Shown here: one piece after another, positions 28,841 to 40,203 of the stretch
Layout: every line of letters begins with the position of its first letter
Position numbering within the stretch: the stretch's first letter is position 1
Source of the DNA: Pantoea agglomerans
GTDB taxonomy: Bacteria > Pseudomonadota > Gammaproteobacteria > Enterobacterales > Enterobacteriaceae
Assembly: GCF_020149765.1 (NCBI RefSeq)
Contig: NZ_CP083809.1
Location: forward strand, 3,968,001 to 4,032,000
Direction of reading: 5' to 3'
Length of the DNA: 64,000 nucleotides
Notes under the pieces: model-generated
What the model was told of the DNA's origin: nothing
The model's database searches: none
What the model saw: only the letters and a program-made list of their open reading frames with translations
Translations under genes and position numbers: made by a program

Positions 28841-29704
28841 ATGATCCGCAGTATGACCGCTTACGCCCGCCGCGAAGCCAAAGGCACCTGGGGCAGCGCC
28901 GCCTGGGAACTCCGCTCCGTTAACCAGCGTTATCTTGAAACCTATATCCGTCTGCCGGAGCAGTTTCGCAGCCTGGAGCCGGTTATCCGCGAACGCATTC
29001 GTCAGCGTCTGACGCGCGGCAAAATTGAGTGCAACCTGCGTTTCGACGCCGATCCGGGCGCGCAGGGCGAACTGATGCTGAACGAAACCCTGGCGAAGCA
29101 GCTGGTGCAGGCCGCCAACTGGGTGAAGATGCAGAGCGACGAAGGCGCCATTAATCCAATGGATATTCTGCGCTGGCCTGGCGTGATGTCAGCGCAGGAA
29201 CAGGATCTCGACGCGATTAACGCCCAGCTGCTGAGCGCGCTGGACGGCGCGCTGGATGACTTTATCGTGGCGCGCGAAAGCGAAGGCGCCGCGCTGAAAG
29301 GGATGATTGAACAGCGTCTTGAGGGCGTGAAGCAGGAAGTGGCGAAAGTACGCGCCCAGATGCCTGAGATTTTGAAATGGCAGCGCGAGCGTCTGGTGGC
29401 GAAGCTGGAAGAGGCGGAAGTGCAGCTGGAAAACAACCGTCTCGAACAGGAACTGGTGATGATGGCGCAGCGCATCGACGTTGCGGAAGAGCTGGATCGT
29501 CTCGAAGCGCATGTTAAAGAGACCTATAACATTCTGGGCAAAAAAGAGGCCGTCGGCCGCCGCCTCGACTTTATGATGCAGGAGTTCAACCGCGAGTCGA
29601 ATACGCTGGGGTCGAAGTCAATCAACGCAGACGTCACCGCATCGGCGATTGAACTGAAGGTGTTGATCGAGCAGATGCGCGAGCAGATTCAGAATATCGA
29701 ATAA
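28841..29704 (+). CDS. yicC: YicC-family endoribonuclease
   Basis: A 287-residue protein, the E. coli YicC length. The N-terminal YicC-like domain begins with IRSMTAYARRE and has the RSVNQRYLETYIRLPE segment. The C-terminal DUF1732 domain ends with MMQEFNRESNTLGSKSINADVTASAIELKVLIEQMREQIQNIE, the most conserved part of the family. In E. coli YicC is a stress-related RNase that affects turnover of the sRNA RyhB. It is normally adjacent and divergent to rph; here two genes have been inserted between them. Confidence 0.95.
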   Translation: MIRSMTAYARREAKGTWGSAAWELRSVNQRYLETYIRLPEQFRSLEPVIRERIRQRLTRGKIECNLRFDADPGAQGELMLNETLAKQLVQAANWVKMQSDEGAINPMDILRWPGVMSAQEQDLDAINAQLLSALDGALDDFIVARESEGAALKGMIEQRLEGVKQEVAKVRAQMPEILKWQRERLVAKLEEAEVQLENNRLEQELVMMAQRIDVAEELDRLEAHVKETYNILGKKEAVGRRLDFMMQEFNRESNTLGSKSINADVTASAIELKVLIEQMREQIQNIE

Positions 29705-29728
29705 CCTCTGACGCCTGCTGTAACAAGC

Positions 29729-29751
29729 GCTCGCCTACGGGCGAGCTTTTA
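29729..29751 (+). terminator. yicC terminator
   Basis: GCTCGCC / GGCGAGC (29729-29746) with loop TACG, followed by TTTT, 25 nt after the yicC stop. Confidence 0.85.
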
Positions 29752-30030
29752 GCCAGGTTTCCCGCTCCCCTGCGTAAATTCTGCGTAAATAAACATAAAC
29801 TTTCATTTCCAGACCACTCTGAATGTGAATATGCCATTTCTGGTCTACCGCTTTTCCTCTATCCCAACCTTTTGTTTGCTCTATCGATTTTATCCAGCCG
29901 GTTACTGCTCTCCACGATAATCACCCGCTCAATGAAACATTTATCTCTATATGATTCCGCAGTTTCACTTTCTTTCGCGGCACTTTTTGCTAATGTGCCG
30001 GTCCGAATGACTACAAGCTGTAGCGCCTGG

Positions 30031-30060
30031 GGAACTTATGGAAGTGCTTCTTTATGCGAT
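30031..30060 (+). promoter_or_regulatory. Candidate sigma-E promoter of lpxP
   Basis: GGAACTT (30031-30037) is the exact sigma-E -35 motif. The expected -10 position, about 16 bp on, reads TGCGA rather than the consensus TCTGA or TCAAA, so the match is partial. The spacing to the lpxP start (about 25 nt of leader) is reasonable. lpxP (ddg) belongs to the sigma-E regulon in E. coli. Confidence 0.4.
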
Positions 30061-30088
30061 ACATACACTCATCACATAAAGGTGCGCT

Positions 30089-31012
30089 ATGAAAAAGACC
30101 GGAGCTTTCTGCCGTTCAATGCTGCATCCGCGTTACTGGTTAACCTGGTTTGGTCTGGGCATCCTGTGGCTGCTGGTTCAGCTCCCTTATCCTCTTCTGA
30201 TGCGTCTCGGCGCCAATGCCGGCACGCTTTCTCGCCATTTCCTCAAGCGGCGGGAACGCATTACCCGACGCAATATTGAGCTTTGCTTTCCCGGCATTGC
30301 TGAACATGACCTGGAACGCATGATCTCCGGCAACTTCGCTTCGCTGGGTATGGCGCTGCTGGAAACCGGCATCGCATGGTTCTGGTCCGATCGCGCGGTA
30401 AGAAAACTGTTCGACGTGACGGGTCTGCACCATCTGCACTCTGCCATGGAGCAGAAGCGCGGCGTAATGGTTATCGGCGTACACTTTATGTCGCTGGAGT
30501 TGGGCGGCCGCATCAGCGGTTTGTGTCAGCCGATGATGGCGATGTATCGCCCGCACAACAACCGGGCGATGGAGTGGGCGCAGACCAAAGGCCGTATGCG
30601 CTCCAACAAAGCGATGATCGATCGGCGCGATCTGCGCGGTATGGTTCACGCGCTGAAGAAAGGTGAATCGGTGTGGTTTGCGCCGGATCAGGATTACGGC
30701 CCGAAAGGCAGCGTCTTTGCGCCGCTGTTCGCGGTTGAGAAAGCCGCGACCACCAACGGTACCTTCGTTCTGTCGCGCCTGGCGAATCCGGCAATGCTGA
30801 CCATCTCGCTGATCCGCAACCCCGATAACTACGGTTATCAGCTGATTATCGATCCCGAGCTGGAAAACTACCCGCACACCGATGAAGCTGCCGCCGCCGC
30901 CTATATGAATAAGGTCATCGAAAGCCAGATTCTGCGTGCCCCGGAGCAGTATCTGTGGCTGCATCGCCGCTTCAAAACCCGCCCACCAGGTGAAGCCTCG
31001 CTCTACGTTTAA
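30089..31012 (+). CDS. lpxP: Kdo2-lipid IVA palmitoleoyltransferase
   Basis: A 307-residue inner-membrane acyltransferase of the LpxL/LpxP family that adds a secondary acyl chain to Kdo2-lipid IVA. It has one N-terminal membrane segment (about 17-36) and the catalytic H-x4-E/D motif in GVHFMSLELG. Several stretches (CQPMMAMYRPHNN, FAPDQDYGPKGS, ending GEASLYV) match E. coli LpxP much better than LpxL. In E. coli LpxP is cold-induced and inserts palmitoleate in place of laurate. An AAAGGTG ribosome site precedes the ATG. Next to yicC is not its E. coli location. Confidence 0.9.
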   Translation: MKKTGAFCRSMLHPRYWLTWFGLGILWLLVQLPYPLLMRLGANAGTLSRHFLKRRERITRRNIELCFPGIAEHDLERMISGNFASLGMALLETGIAWFWSDRAVRKLFDVTGLHHLHSAMEQKRGVMVIGVHFMSLELGGRISGLCQPMMAMYRPHNNRAMEWAQTKGRMRSNKAMIDRRDLRGMVHALKKGESVWFAPDQDYGPKGSVFAPLFAVEKAATTNGTFVLSRLANPAMLTISLIRNPDNYGYQLIIDPELENYPHTDEAAAAAYMNKVIESQILRAPEQYLWLHRRFKTRPPGEASLYV

Positions 31013-31018
31013 CTGACT

Positions 31019-31050
31019 CCGCATCATGACAACCCTCATGATGCGGTTTT
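31019..31050 (+). terminator. lpxP terminator
   Basis: Ten-bp perfect stem CCGCATCATG / CATGATGCGG (31019-31046) with an 8-nt loop, followed by TTTT. Confidence 0.9.
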
Positions 31051-31123
31051 CGCTATCTGCGGCTGGCATCCCGCCGCAGATTGCTGAATGATGGGGTTCT
31101 GTCTGTTTGTGCAGGAACCTCGT

Positions 31124-32260
31124 ATGGATATGAATCAACGCTGGCAACGTCCTCTGCCTGACGATCGCCTGACGCCCTATATTGAAATTGACGCCCAAAG
31201 GCTGGAAACCAATCTGCTGTCGATGCAGGAGAAGGCCAGCCGCGCGGGCGTTACGCTGCGTCCCCATATCAAAACCCATAAAAGCCTCTATATCGCCCGC
31301 CGCCAGCGTTCGCTGGGCGCATGCGGCATCACCGTTTCCAAACCGAGCGAAGGCGAAGTCTTTATTCGCGGCGGCGAGCGCGACATCCTGCTGGCTTACC
31401 CGGTGATTCGCGCTGAAAGCATCGCGCCGCTGCTGACGCTGGCGGCGCAGCATCAGGCGAAGGTTACGCTGATTGCCGATGCGCCGCACGGCGTAGCCGC
31501 TATTGCCGAAGCGCTGCGCCAGCAGCCTGATGCCGATGCTGGCGTCGCGATCAAGGTTGATGTCGGGCTGCATCGCATTGGCGTCGATCCGCAGCGCGAC
31601 GACGCGCTAAGGGTGGCACAGGCTATCCAGGCGGCGCGACTGCGCTTCGCTGGTCTGGTGTCGCACGCCGGGCACGCCTACGGCGCGGGGGATCGTGACG
31701 CTATTGCGGAGATCGCTCTGCAGGAGGTGCGACTGATGCAGCATGTGCAAGAGCAGCTGCGCGCTGCTGGTTTTGCCAACTGCCCTGTCTCCGTCGGCGC
31801 GACGCCCACCGCGCTCGCCGCGCCGGTGGCCGAGGGGACCGATGAGATCCGGCCGGGGAATTATGCCCTGCTCGATCTGACCGCCTGCCGTCTCGGCCTG
31901 AGCCGCGTTGACGAGCTGGCACTGAGCGTGATCGTCCGCGTGGTGGCGGTAAATCGCCATTTCGCCATTATCGATGCCGGATCCAAAATGCTGAGCTCGG
32001 ACAAGGGACCGCACGGCACCAATGCCAGCGGCTTCGGCGTTGCCGTCGATGAAAACGGCGTCTGCTATGAGGTCAGCAAGCTATCGGAAGAGCATGGGTT
32101 TATCGTCTGGCAGGATAGCGCGCCCCGCGTCGGCGCCCTGCTGCGTATTTATCCCAATCACAGCTGCGCGGTTATGGCGCAGTCAGACAGCTATGTGCTG
32201 CGTCACGCCGATGGCCGCGCAGAGATCCAGCCGATTGAGGCGCGCGGCCGTTTTCTCTGA
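31124..32260 (+). CDS. DSD1-family PLP enzyme (D-threonine aldolase / D-serine dehydratase-like)
   Basis: A 378-residue fold-type III PLP protein: an N-terminal alanine-racemase-like barrel and a C-terminal beta domain. The PLP lysine lies in RPHIKTHKS (46-54), with SVGATPT as the phosphate loop. The C-terminal HGF and NHSC residues match the metal-binding His/Cys of D-threonine aldolases and D-serine dehydratases. Which D-amino acid it uses is not decidable here. The frame extends 12 codons upstream, but the ATG at 31124 has an AGGA site 8 nt before it. It lies alone downstream of the lpxP terminator. Confidence 0.8.
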   Translation: MDMNQRWQRPLPDDRLTPYIEIDAQRLETNLLSMQEKASRAGVTLRPHIKTHKSLYIARRQRSLGACGITVSKPSEGEVFIRGGERDILLAYPVIRAESIAPLLTLAAQHQAKVTLIADAPHGVAAIAEALRQQPDADAGVAIKVDVGLHRIGVDPQRDDALRVAQAIQAARLRFAGLVSHAGHAYGAGDRDAIAEIALQEVRLMQHVQEQLRAAGFANCPVSVGATPTALAAPVAEGTDEIRPGNYALLDLTACRLGLSRVDELALSVIVRVVAVNRHFAIIDAGSKMLSSDKGPHGTNASGFGVAVDENGVCYEVSKLSEEHGFIVWQDSAPRVGALLRIYPNHSCAVMAQSDSYVLRHADGRAEIQPIEARGRFL

Positions 32261-32378
32261 CGACTCCCGGCAGCCCAGCCGGATGAAATCCCGTCTGCGC
32301 CACACTTCTGGCTGCGCGTGATTCTCCCGCTGCATCCGACATGCTTTAATGCCTTTTTCACCCGGTTCCGGAGGTAGC

Positions 32379-32774
32379 ATGCTGTTGTCTCAGATTGTCA
32401 GTCAGACCATTGCGCGTAACTGGTTAGATTTATATGAAACCATCTGGAAGCCGGAATATTTCGCCAGATGGGCCTCCGGGCTGAGCAGCAGCACGCTGGA
32501 GCAGGAGAACGGTTACTGGCGCGCCCGCGGGCCTGAAGGTTCAGTAAAGCTCCGCTTTACGCCGCATAATCCGTTCGGCGTGATGGATCACTGGATTGAC
32601 AGCGGCTTTGGTAAAGAGATTTATATGCCGATGCGCGTGGTGGCGAATGAACAGGGCGCTGAAGTTGTCATGGTGGTTTATCGCCAGCCGCTTATGTCTG
32701 ACGAAAAATTTTCTCAGGATATTGAATGGGTAAGAAGCGATCTTGCCCGCCTTAATAACCTGCTTACCCGGTAA
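32379..32774 (+). CDS. SRPBCC (START/polyketide cyclase-like) domain protein
   Basis: A 131-residue protein with the helix-grip pattern of the SRPBCC superfamily: an N-terminal helix (SQIVSQTIARNWLDLYETIWKPEYFARWASG), central beta strands (GSVKLRFTPHNPFGVMDHWIDSG) and a long C-terminal helix (SQDIEWVRSDLARLNNLLT). Such proteins bind hydrophobic ligands, and many are small stand-alone proteins of unknown role. The frame opens ten codons earlier, but GGAGG at 6 nt before the ATG at 32379 fixes the start. Assignment is by pattern only. Confidence 0.65.
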   Translation: MLLSQIVSQTIARNWLDLYETIWKPEYFARWASGLSSSTLEQENGYWRARGPEGSVKLRFTPHNPFGVMDHWIDSGFGKEIYMPMRVVANEQGAEVVMVVYRQPLMSDEKFSQDIEWVRSDLARLNNLLTR

Positions 32775-33208
32775 AAACGGCGAAGAAGCCGCCGATCTTT
32801 AGTCATGGCTGGGCCTTTCGGCTCAGAAAAGTGAAAAAAGTTTGATAAAAACGCATAAGCGCTTTTCCGTTTTTCATAAGCAACTTTCCTCATTCACAAC
32901 AGATTCGTTAAAGCCCGTTATCCGGGAAAATTCCTGGACAGCGGGCGCTACCGCTTCGCTGTAACGCCTGAAATACATGCATTCTCAGCGCCTGCGCATT
33001 TTTTATCCCCACGGTTTGCGCTTTTTACTGCACAACGATTAATAAACCTTTAGAACGGAAGTTAAAAAAATTTCATGCAAAGAGTGAAACCATTTATTTC
33101 TGCAGCGGCGTTATCGGAGTTTTCTTATGGTGTGAATTTAAAAAAAACGAGGTATAAATTAGCCACACACACAGCAACACTTAAAATAACAACACCAGGA
33201 AATAAAAA
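32775..33208. other. AT-rich intergenic region, left part of islet
   Basis: A 434-bp AT-rich stretch with a weak hairpin (CTGGGCC / GGCTCAG, about 32808-32825) and a -10-like TATAAA near 33154 upstream of the small ORF at 33209. A 73-codon frame (33075-33296) overlaps the small ORF and lacks a proper ribosome site; it is not called as a gene. Confidence 0.5.
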
Positions 33209-33475
33209 ATGGACTGCTCAACTATGGCTCTGCTGTCAGAAGATGAACTTGTTGAGATCGCCGGCAGGATGCTGGCTGGAGAATATAAAAATATAAAAGG
33301 ATTTGCCCAGGACCTGGCCGCTTTTCTGTTAACCACAGAAAAGACGGCCCTGTCCCGGGATAATAATAATAACGGGGAAATTATTTACGTTTCAGAAATC
33401 CATCGCATTGAATCAATAATAACAGGTGAGGCCTGGCGTACTGCGTCTGGACTTCGCGCAGGCGAATGGCATTAA
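33209..33475 (+). CDS. Small hypothetical protein, 88 residues
   Basis: I do not recognise this protein. It starts at an ATG 9 nt after a CCAGGAAA ribosome site. The sequence predicts an acidic, mostly helical N-terminal half (LLSEDELVEIAGRMLAGEYKNIKGFAQDLAAFLLTTE), an Asn run (residues 52-55) and a second mixed segment. Length and the Asn run recall small enterobacterial stress or biofilm regulators, but no family motif is clear. The base composition is more AT-rich than its neighbours, and the islet 32775-34573 interrupts otherwise conserved gene order, so it may be acquired. Confidence 0.5.
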   Translation: MDCSTMALLSEDELVEIAGRMLAGEYKNIKGFAQDLAAFLLTTEKTALSRDNNNNGEIIYVSEIHRIESIITGEAWRTASGLRAGEWH

Positions 33476-33484
33476 TTACTGGTG

Positions 33485-33504
33485 TGAAATAGCCTGCTAT
33501 TTCA
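33485..33504 (+). repeat. Perfect 9-bp inverted repeat before the flippase fragment
   Basis: TGAAATAGC (33485-33493) and GCTATTTCA (33496-33504) separated by CT, 43 nt before the ATG at 33547. No T run follows. A wider GTGTGA...TCACAC symmetry surrounds it. It may be an operator or an mRNA hairpin. Confidence 0.6.
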
Positions 33505-33546
33505 TGCGTCACACTTTACTCGGTACCTGTACCTAACGAGCATATC

Positions 33547-34191
33547 ATGGCGATACGTGAACGAAGCTTTTCTGGCGCAAAGTGGTCGATTCTTTCATCA
33601 ATTAAAATCATCGGCATCGGGGTACTTCAGCTCTCTTTACTGGCGCAAATTCTGCAGGCTAACGAGCTAAACCTGCTGGCAATCGCCATTATCGGGCTGC
33701 TGGTCATCGATACGCTGGCTGACCGCAGCTTTTCAAATGCGCTGATCCGCAGTGGCACCCTGTCAGTGCGCGAGCAGTCGATGCTTTACTGGGGAAATAT
33801 GCTGCTGAGCCTGGTTATTTTCGCCGTGCTCTTTACCGGCAGCGATTTAATTGGCAACTACCTGCAGCAGCCTGAACTGGCTATTATGCTGGAAATGGCC
33901 TCTGTTGTTTTTATTATTATTCCGCAGGGACAGCATTATCGCGCCATTTTACAGCGCGAAAAACAATATACCCGCATCGCCTTTACTGAAACGCTGTCGG
34001 TGCTTTTTGGACTTGGCGTGACCTTATTTACCGTCTGGCTGACGCCGTCGGTGCTGTGTGCCATCTGGGGTTATCTGGCAATGGCCTCCGTACGTATGCT
34101 GATCTACTGCTATTACGGCCGCGCGAGCTTTCAGCCGGAATATCGTTTTAATCTCAAAGATTACAGCCGCATTCGCGCAAGAATCGCATAA
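33547..34191 (+). pseudogene. Truncated polysaccharide flippase (PST/Wzx-like), N-terminal part
   Basis: The 214-residue frame reads like the first half of a Wzx/PST-type lipid-linked oligosaccharide flippase: SGAKWSILSSIKIIGIGVLQLSLLAQIL... with about five or six membrane segments and the LYWGNMLLSLVIFAVLFTGSDLIGNYLQ segment. Full-length members have about 450-500 residues and 10-14 segments, so half or more is missing. The usual ADFG-type motif after the second helix reads ADRSFSNAL here. The frame ends cleanly and is followed within 50 nt by a strong terminator. It may be a remnant, or a retained short protein. No matching C-terminal half is nearby. Confidence 0.6.
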
Positions 34192-34573
34192 TAAAAATAA
34201 GTCTGTATGGTGGGCTCTGGGCATCTAAAAAGATGCGTTCGCGTGCTGGCGACAGCACGCTTTTTTCTTTTTTATCCAGCCGACTTATCTGGGCTAATTT
34301 TTTATTTCTGCCGCAAACAGGCCTGACCAGCTAAACCGCGCCTTTTATCCTCTCCCTGCTGGCTTTACAGCACTCTTGCTTTCATCACCCGCTGTTATAG
34401 CAATTCGCTTTTCTTATCATTTTGCCGCAGCGGTGCGTTCCCTTTGCTGCTACATCAGCGTTTTTCCGCAGGCCGCCATAAGTTAAACTGATGTAGAGCG
34501 ATCGCCTGAGCCATTTCGGTTGCTGACATTAAACTCACCCCGTAGCCTTGCCGCCCACCCTCTGGAGCCCGCT
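34192..34573. other. Intergenic region before yicG
   Basis: It contains the terminator 34241-34270 and a perfect inverted repeat CTACATCAG / CTGATGTAG (34450-34458 and 34488-34496) around a 29-nt loop. I see no gene or RNA of known type. Confidence 0.5.
34241..34270 (+). terminator. Terminator after the flippase fragment
   Basis: Stem GCGTGCT / AGCACGC (34241-34260) with a 6-nt loop, followed by a T-rich tract. Confidence 0.88.
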
Positions 34574-37741
<3,168 letters not shown>

Positions 37742-37795
37742 AGTCAGTTTCAGTATTATGCCCAGTCATTTCTTCATCTGTGGAGTAGCACACCT

Positions 37796-38071
37796 ATGGC
37801 ACGCGTAACCGTTCAGGACGCAGTAGAAAAAATTGGTAACCGTTTTGACCTGGTGTTGGTCGCTGCACGTCGTGCACGTCAGATGCAGGTAGGCGGCAAA
37901 GATCCGCTGGTTCCGGAAGAGAACGATAAAGCCACCGTTATCGCCCTGCGCGAAATCGAAGAAGGCCTGATCACTAACCAGATCCTTGACGTGCGCGATC
38001 GTCAGGAACAGCAAGAGCAGGAAGCCGCTGAATTACAGGCCGTTACCGCTATCGCTGAAGGTCGTCGTTAA
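37796..38071 (+). CDS. rpoZ: RNA polymerase omega subunit
   Basis: A 91-residue protein identical in length to E. coli omega and nearly identical in sequence ([31 protein letters not shown]). It supports assembly of beta' and forms part of ppGpp site 1. It is 54 nt after gmk and 20 nt before spoT. Confidence 0.98.
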   Translation: MARVTVQDAVEKIGNRFDLVLVAARRARQMQVGGKDPLVPEENDKATVIALREIEEGLITNQILDVRDRQEQQEQEAAELQAVTAIAEGRR

Positions 38072-38091
38072 CAGCAACCTGCAGGCCAACC

Positions 38092-40200
38092 TTGTATCTG
38101 TTTGAAAGCCTCAATCAGCTGATTGAAAAATACCTGCCGGAGGAGCAAATCAAGCGCCTCCAGCAAGCGTATCTTGTCGCACGTGATGCTCACGAGGGAC
38201 AGACACGCTCCAGCGGCGAGCCCTACATTACCCATCCTGTTGCCGTCGCCTGCATCCTGGCGGAGATGAAGCTCGACCATGAAACGCTGATGGCCGCGCT
38301 GCTGCACGACGTGATTGAAGACACGCCGGCCACCTATCAGGATATGGAGCAGCTGTTCGGCAAAAGCGTGGCGGAGCTGGTGGAAGGGGTATCGAAGCTG
38401 GATAAGCTCACCTTCCGCGACAAGAAAGAGGCGCAGGCAGAGAACTTCCGCAAGATGATCATGGCGATGGTGCAGGATATCCGCGTCATCCTCATCAAGC
38501 TGGCCGATCGCACGCACAATATGCGCACGCTGGGCGCGCTGCGTCCGGACAAGCGACGCCGCATCGCGCTGGAAACCCTGGAGATCTACAGTCCGCTGGC
38601 GCATCGCCTGGGTATCCATCACCTGAAAACCGAGCTGGAAGAGCTGGGCTTTGAGGCGCTCTACCCGAATCGCTATCGCGTGATTAAAGAGGTGGTGAAA
38701 GCGGCGCGCGGCAACCGCAAAGAGATGATTCAGAAGATCCTGTCCGAAATCGACGGGCGTCTGCAGGAAGCGGGTATTCCCTGTCGCGTCAGCGGCCGTG
38801 AAAAACATCTCTACTCTATCTACCGCAAAATGACGCTGAAAGAGCAGCGCTTTCACTCCATCATGGATATCTACGCTTTCCGCGTGATCGTGAAGGATGT
38901 GGACACCTGCTATCGCGTGCTCGGTCAGATGCACAGCCTGTACAAACCGCGTCCAGGCCGTATGAAAGATTATATCGCTATCCCCAAAGCCAACGGCTAT
39001 CAGTCGCTGCACACCTCCATGATCGGACCGCACGGCGTGCCGGTTGAGGTGCAGATCCGTACCGAAGATATGGATCAGATGGCAGAGATGGGGGTCGCCG
39101 CGCACTGGGCTTATAAACAGGCGGGCGAAAGCGGCACGACCGCGCAGATCCGCGCCCAGCGCTGGCTGCAAAGCCTGCTGGAGCTGCAGCAGAGCGCGGG
39201 CAGCTCTTTTGAATTTATTGAGAGCGTAAAATCCGATCTCTTCCCTGATGAGATCTATGTCTTTACGCCGGAAGGCCGCATCGTTGAACTGCCGGCTGGC
39301 GCAACGCCGGTGGACTTCGCCTATGCGGTACATACCGATATTGGTCACGCCTGCGTCGGCGCGCGCGTCGATCGCCAGCCCTATCCGCTGTCGCAGCCGC
39401 TCACCAGCGGGCAGACCGTAGAAATTATCACGGCGCCGGGCGCACGTCCCAACGCCGCCTGGCTCAACTTTGTCGTCAGCTCCAAAGCGCGCGCCAAAAT
39501 TCGTCAGCTGCTGAAAAACCTCAAGCGCGAAGACTCCGTTAATCTCGGCCGTCGTCTGCTGAGCCACGCGCTCGGCGGCAGCCGCAAGCTGGCAGAGATC
39601 CCGCCCGAGAATATCAAGCAAGAGCTGGATCGCATGAAGCTGACGTCGCTGGACGACCTGCTGGCGGAGATTGGCCTCGGCAACGCCATGAGCGTAGTGG
39701 TGGCGAAGAACCTGCTGCAGTCAACCAGCGCCACGCCGCCGAGCAGCAGCAAACGCGGCAAGCTGCCGATCAAAGGCGCGGACGGCGTCCTTATCACCTT
39801 CGCCAAGTGCTGCCGCCCCATTCCCGGCGATCCTGTCGTGGCCCATGTCAGCCCTGGCAAGGGGCTGGTGGTGCATCACGAATCCTGTCGCAATATTCGC
39901 GGCTACCAGAAAGAGCCGGAAAAATTCATGCCGGTGGAGTGGGATAAGGTCACCGATCAGGAGTTCGTGGCGGAAATAAAGGTCGACATGTTTAACCATC
40001 AGGGCGCGCTGGCGAACCTGACGGCGGCGATCAATACCGCAGGCTCGAATATCCAGAGTCTCAATACCGAAGAGCGCGACGGCCGCGTTTACAGCGCCTT
40101 TATCCGCCTGACCGCGCGCGATCGCGTCCATCTGGCGAACATTATGCGCAAAATCCGCGTAATGCCGGACGTGATCAAAGTCCACCGTAACCGTAATTAG
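38092..40200 (+). CDS. spoT: Bifunctional (p)ppGpp synthetase/hydrolase SpoT
   Basis: A 702-residue protein, the exact E. coli length. Order: HD hydrolase domain (about 20-180, with HDVIED), a RelA-like synthetase domain (about 200-370), a TGS domain (about 385-450), the helical region and zinc-finger part with CCRPIPGD, and a C-terminal ACT domain (about 625-702). The start is TTG, as in E. coli. SpoT balances ppGpp during carbon, fatty-acid and other stresses. The stop is only 3 nt from trmH. Confidence 0.98.
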   Translation: MYLFESLNQLIEKYLPEEQIKRLQQAYLVARDAHEGQTRSSGEPYITHPVAVACILAEMKLDHETLMAALLHDVIEDTPATYQDMEQLFGKSVAELVEGVSKLDKLTFRDKKEAQAENFRKMIMAMVQDIRVILIKLADRTHNMRTLGALRPDKRRRIALETLEIYSPLAHRLGIHHLKTELEELGFEALYPNRYRVIKEVVKAARGNRKEMIQKILSEIDGRLQEAGIPCRVSGREKHLYSIYRKMTLKEQRFHSIMDIYAFRVIVKDVDTCYRVLGQMHSLYKPRPGRMKDYIAIPKANGYQSLHTSMIGPHGVPVEVQIRTEDMDQMAEMGVAAHWAYKQAGESGTTAQIRAQRWLQSLLELQQSAGSSFEFIESVKSDLFPDEIYVFTPEGRIVELPAGATPVDFAYAVHTDIGHACVGARVDRQPYPLSQPLTSGQTVEIITAPGARPNAAWLNFVVSSKARAKIRQLLKNLKREDSVNLGRRLLSHALGGSRKLAEIPPENIKQELDRMKLTSLDDLLAEIGLGNAMSVVVAKNLLQSTSATPPSSSKRGKLPIKGADGVLITFAKCCRPIPGDPVVAHVSPGKGLVVHHESCRNIRGYQKEPEKFMPVEWDKVTDQEFVAEIKVDMFNHQGALANLTAAINTAGSNIQSLNTEERDGRVYSAFIRLTARDRVHLANIMRKIRVMPDVIKVHRNRN

Positions 40201-40203
40201 CGC

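Larger units (their letters stand above)
29705..30088. other. Intergenic region yicC-lpxP
   Basis: This 384-bp stretch holds the yicC terminator (29729-29751), a tandem CTGCGTAAAT duplication around 29768-29790, and a sigma-E-like -35 near its end (30031-30037). The middle part is AT-rich with no convincing gene. A 135-codon frame from 29872 that runs into lpxP has no ribosome site and looks non-coding. Confidence 0.5.

Noticed and set aside
29872..30279. 135-codon frame running into lpxP
   Set aside because: Different phase from lpxP, no ribosome site, low-complexity serine-rich product.
30140..31573. 477-codon minus frame across lpxP and the DSD1 gene
   Set aside because: It crosses two well-supported plus-strand genes and a terminator, and the product is low-complexity His/Gln/Arg-rich, typical of antisense.
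33075..33296. 73-codon plus frame overlapping the 88-residue ORF
   Set aside because: Its upstream GGA site is too far from the ATG, and the frame overlaps a better-supported ORF in another phase.
38068..39621. 517-codon antisense frame over spoT
   Set aside because: Antisense to a conserved gene, with no protein family features.
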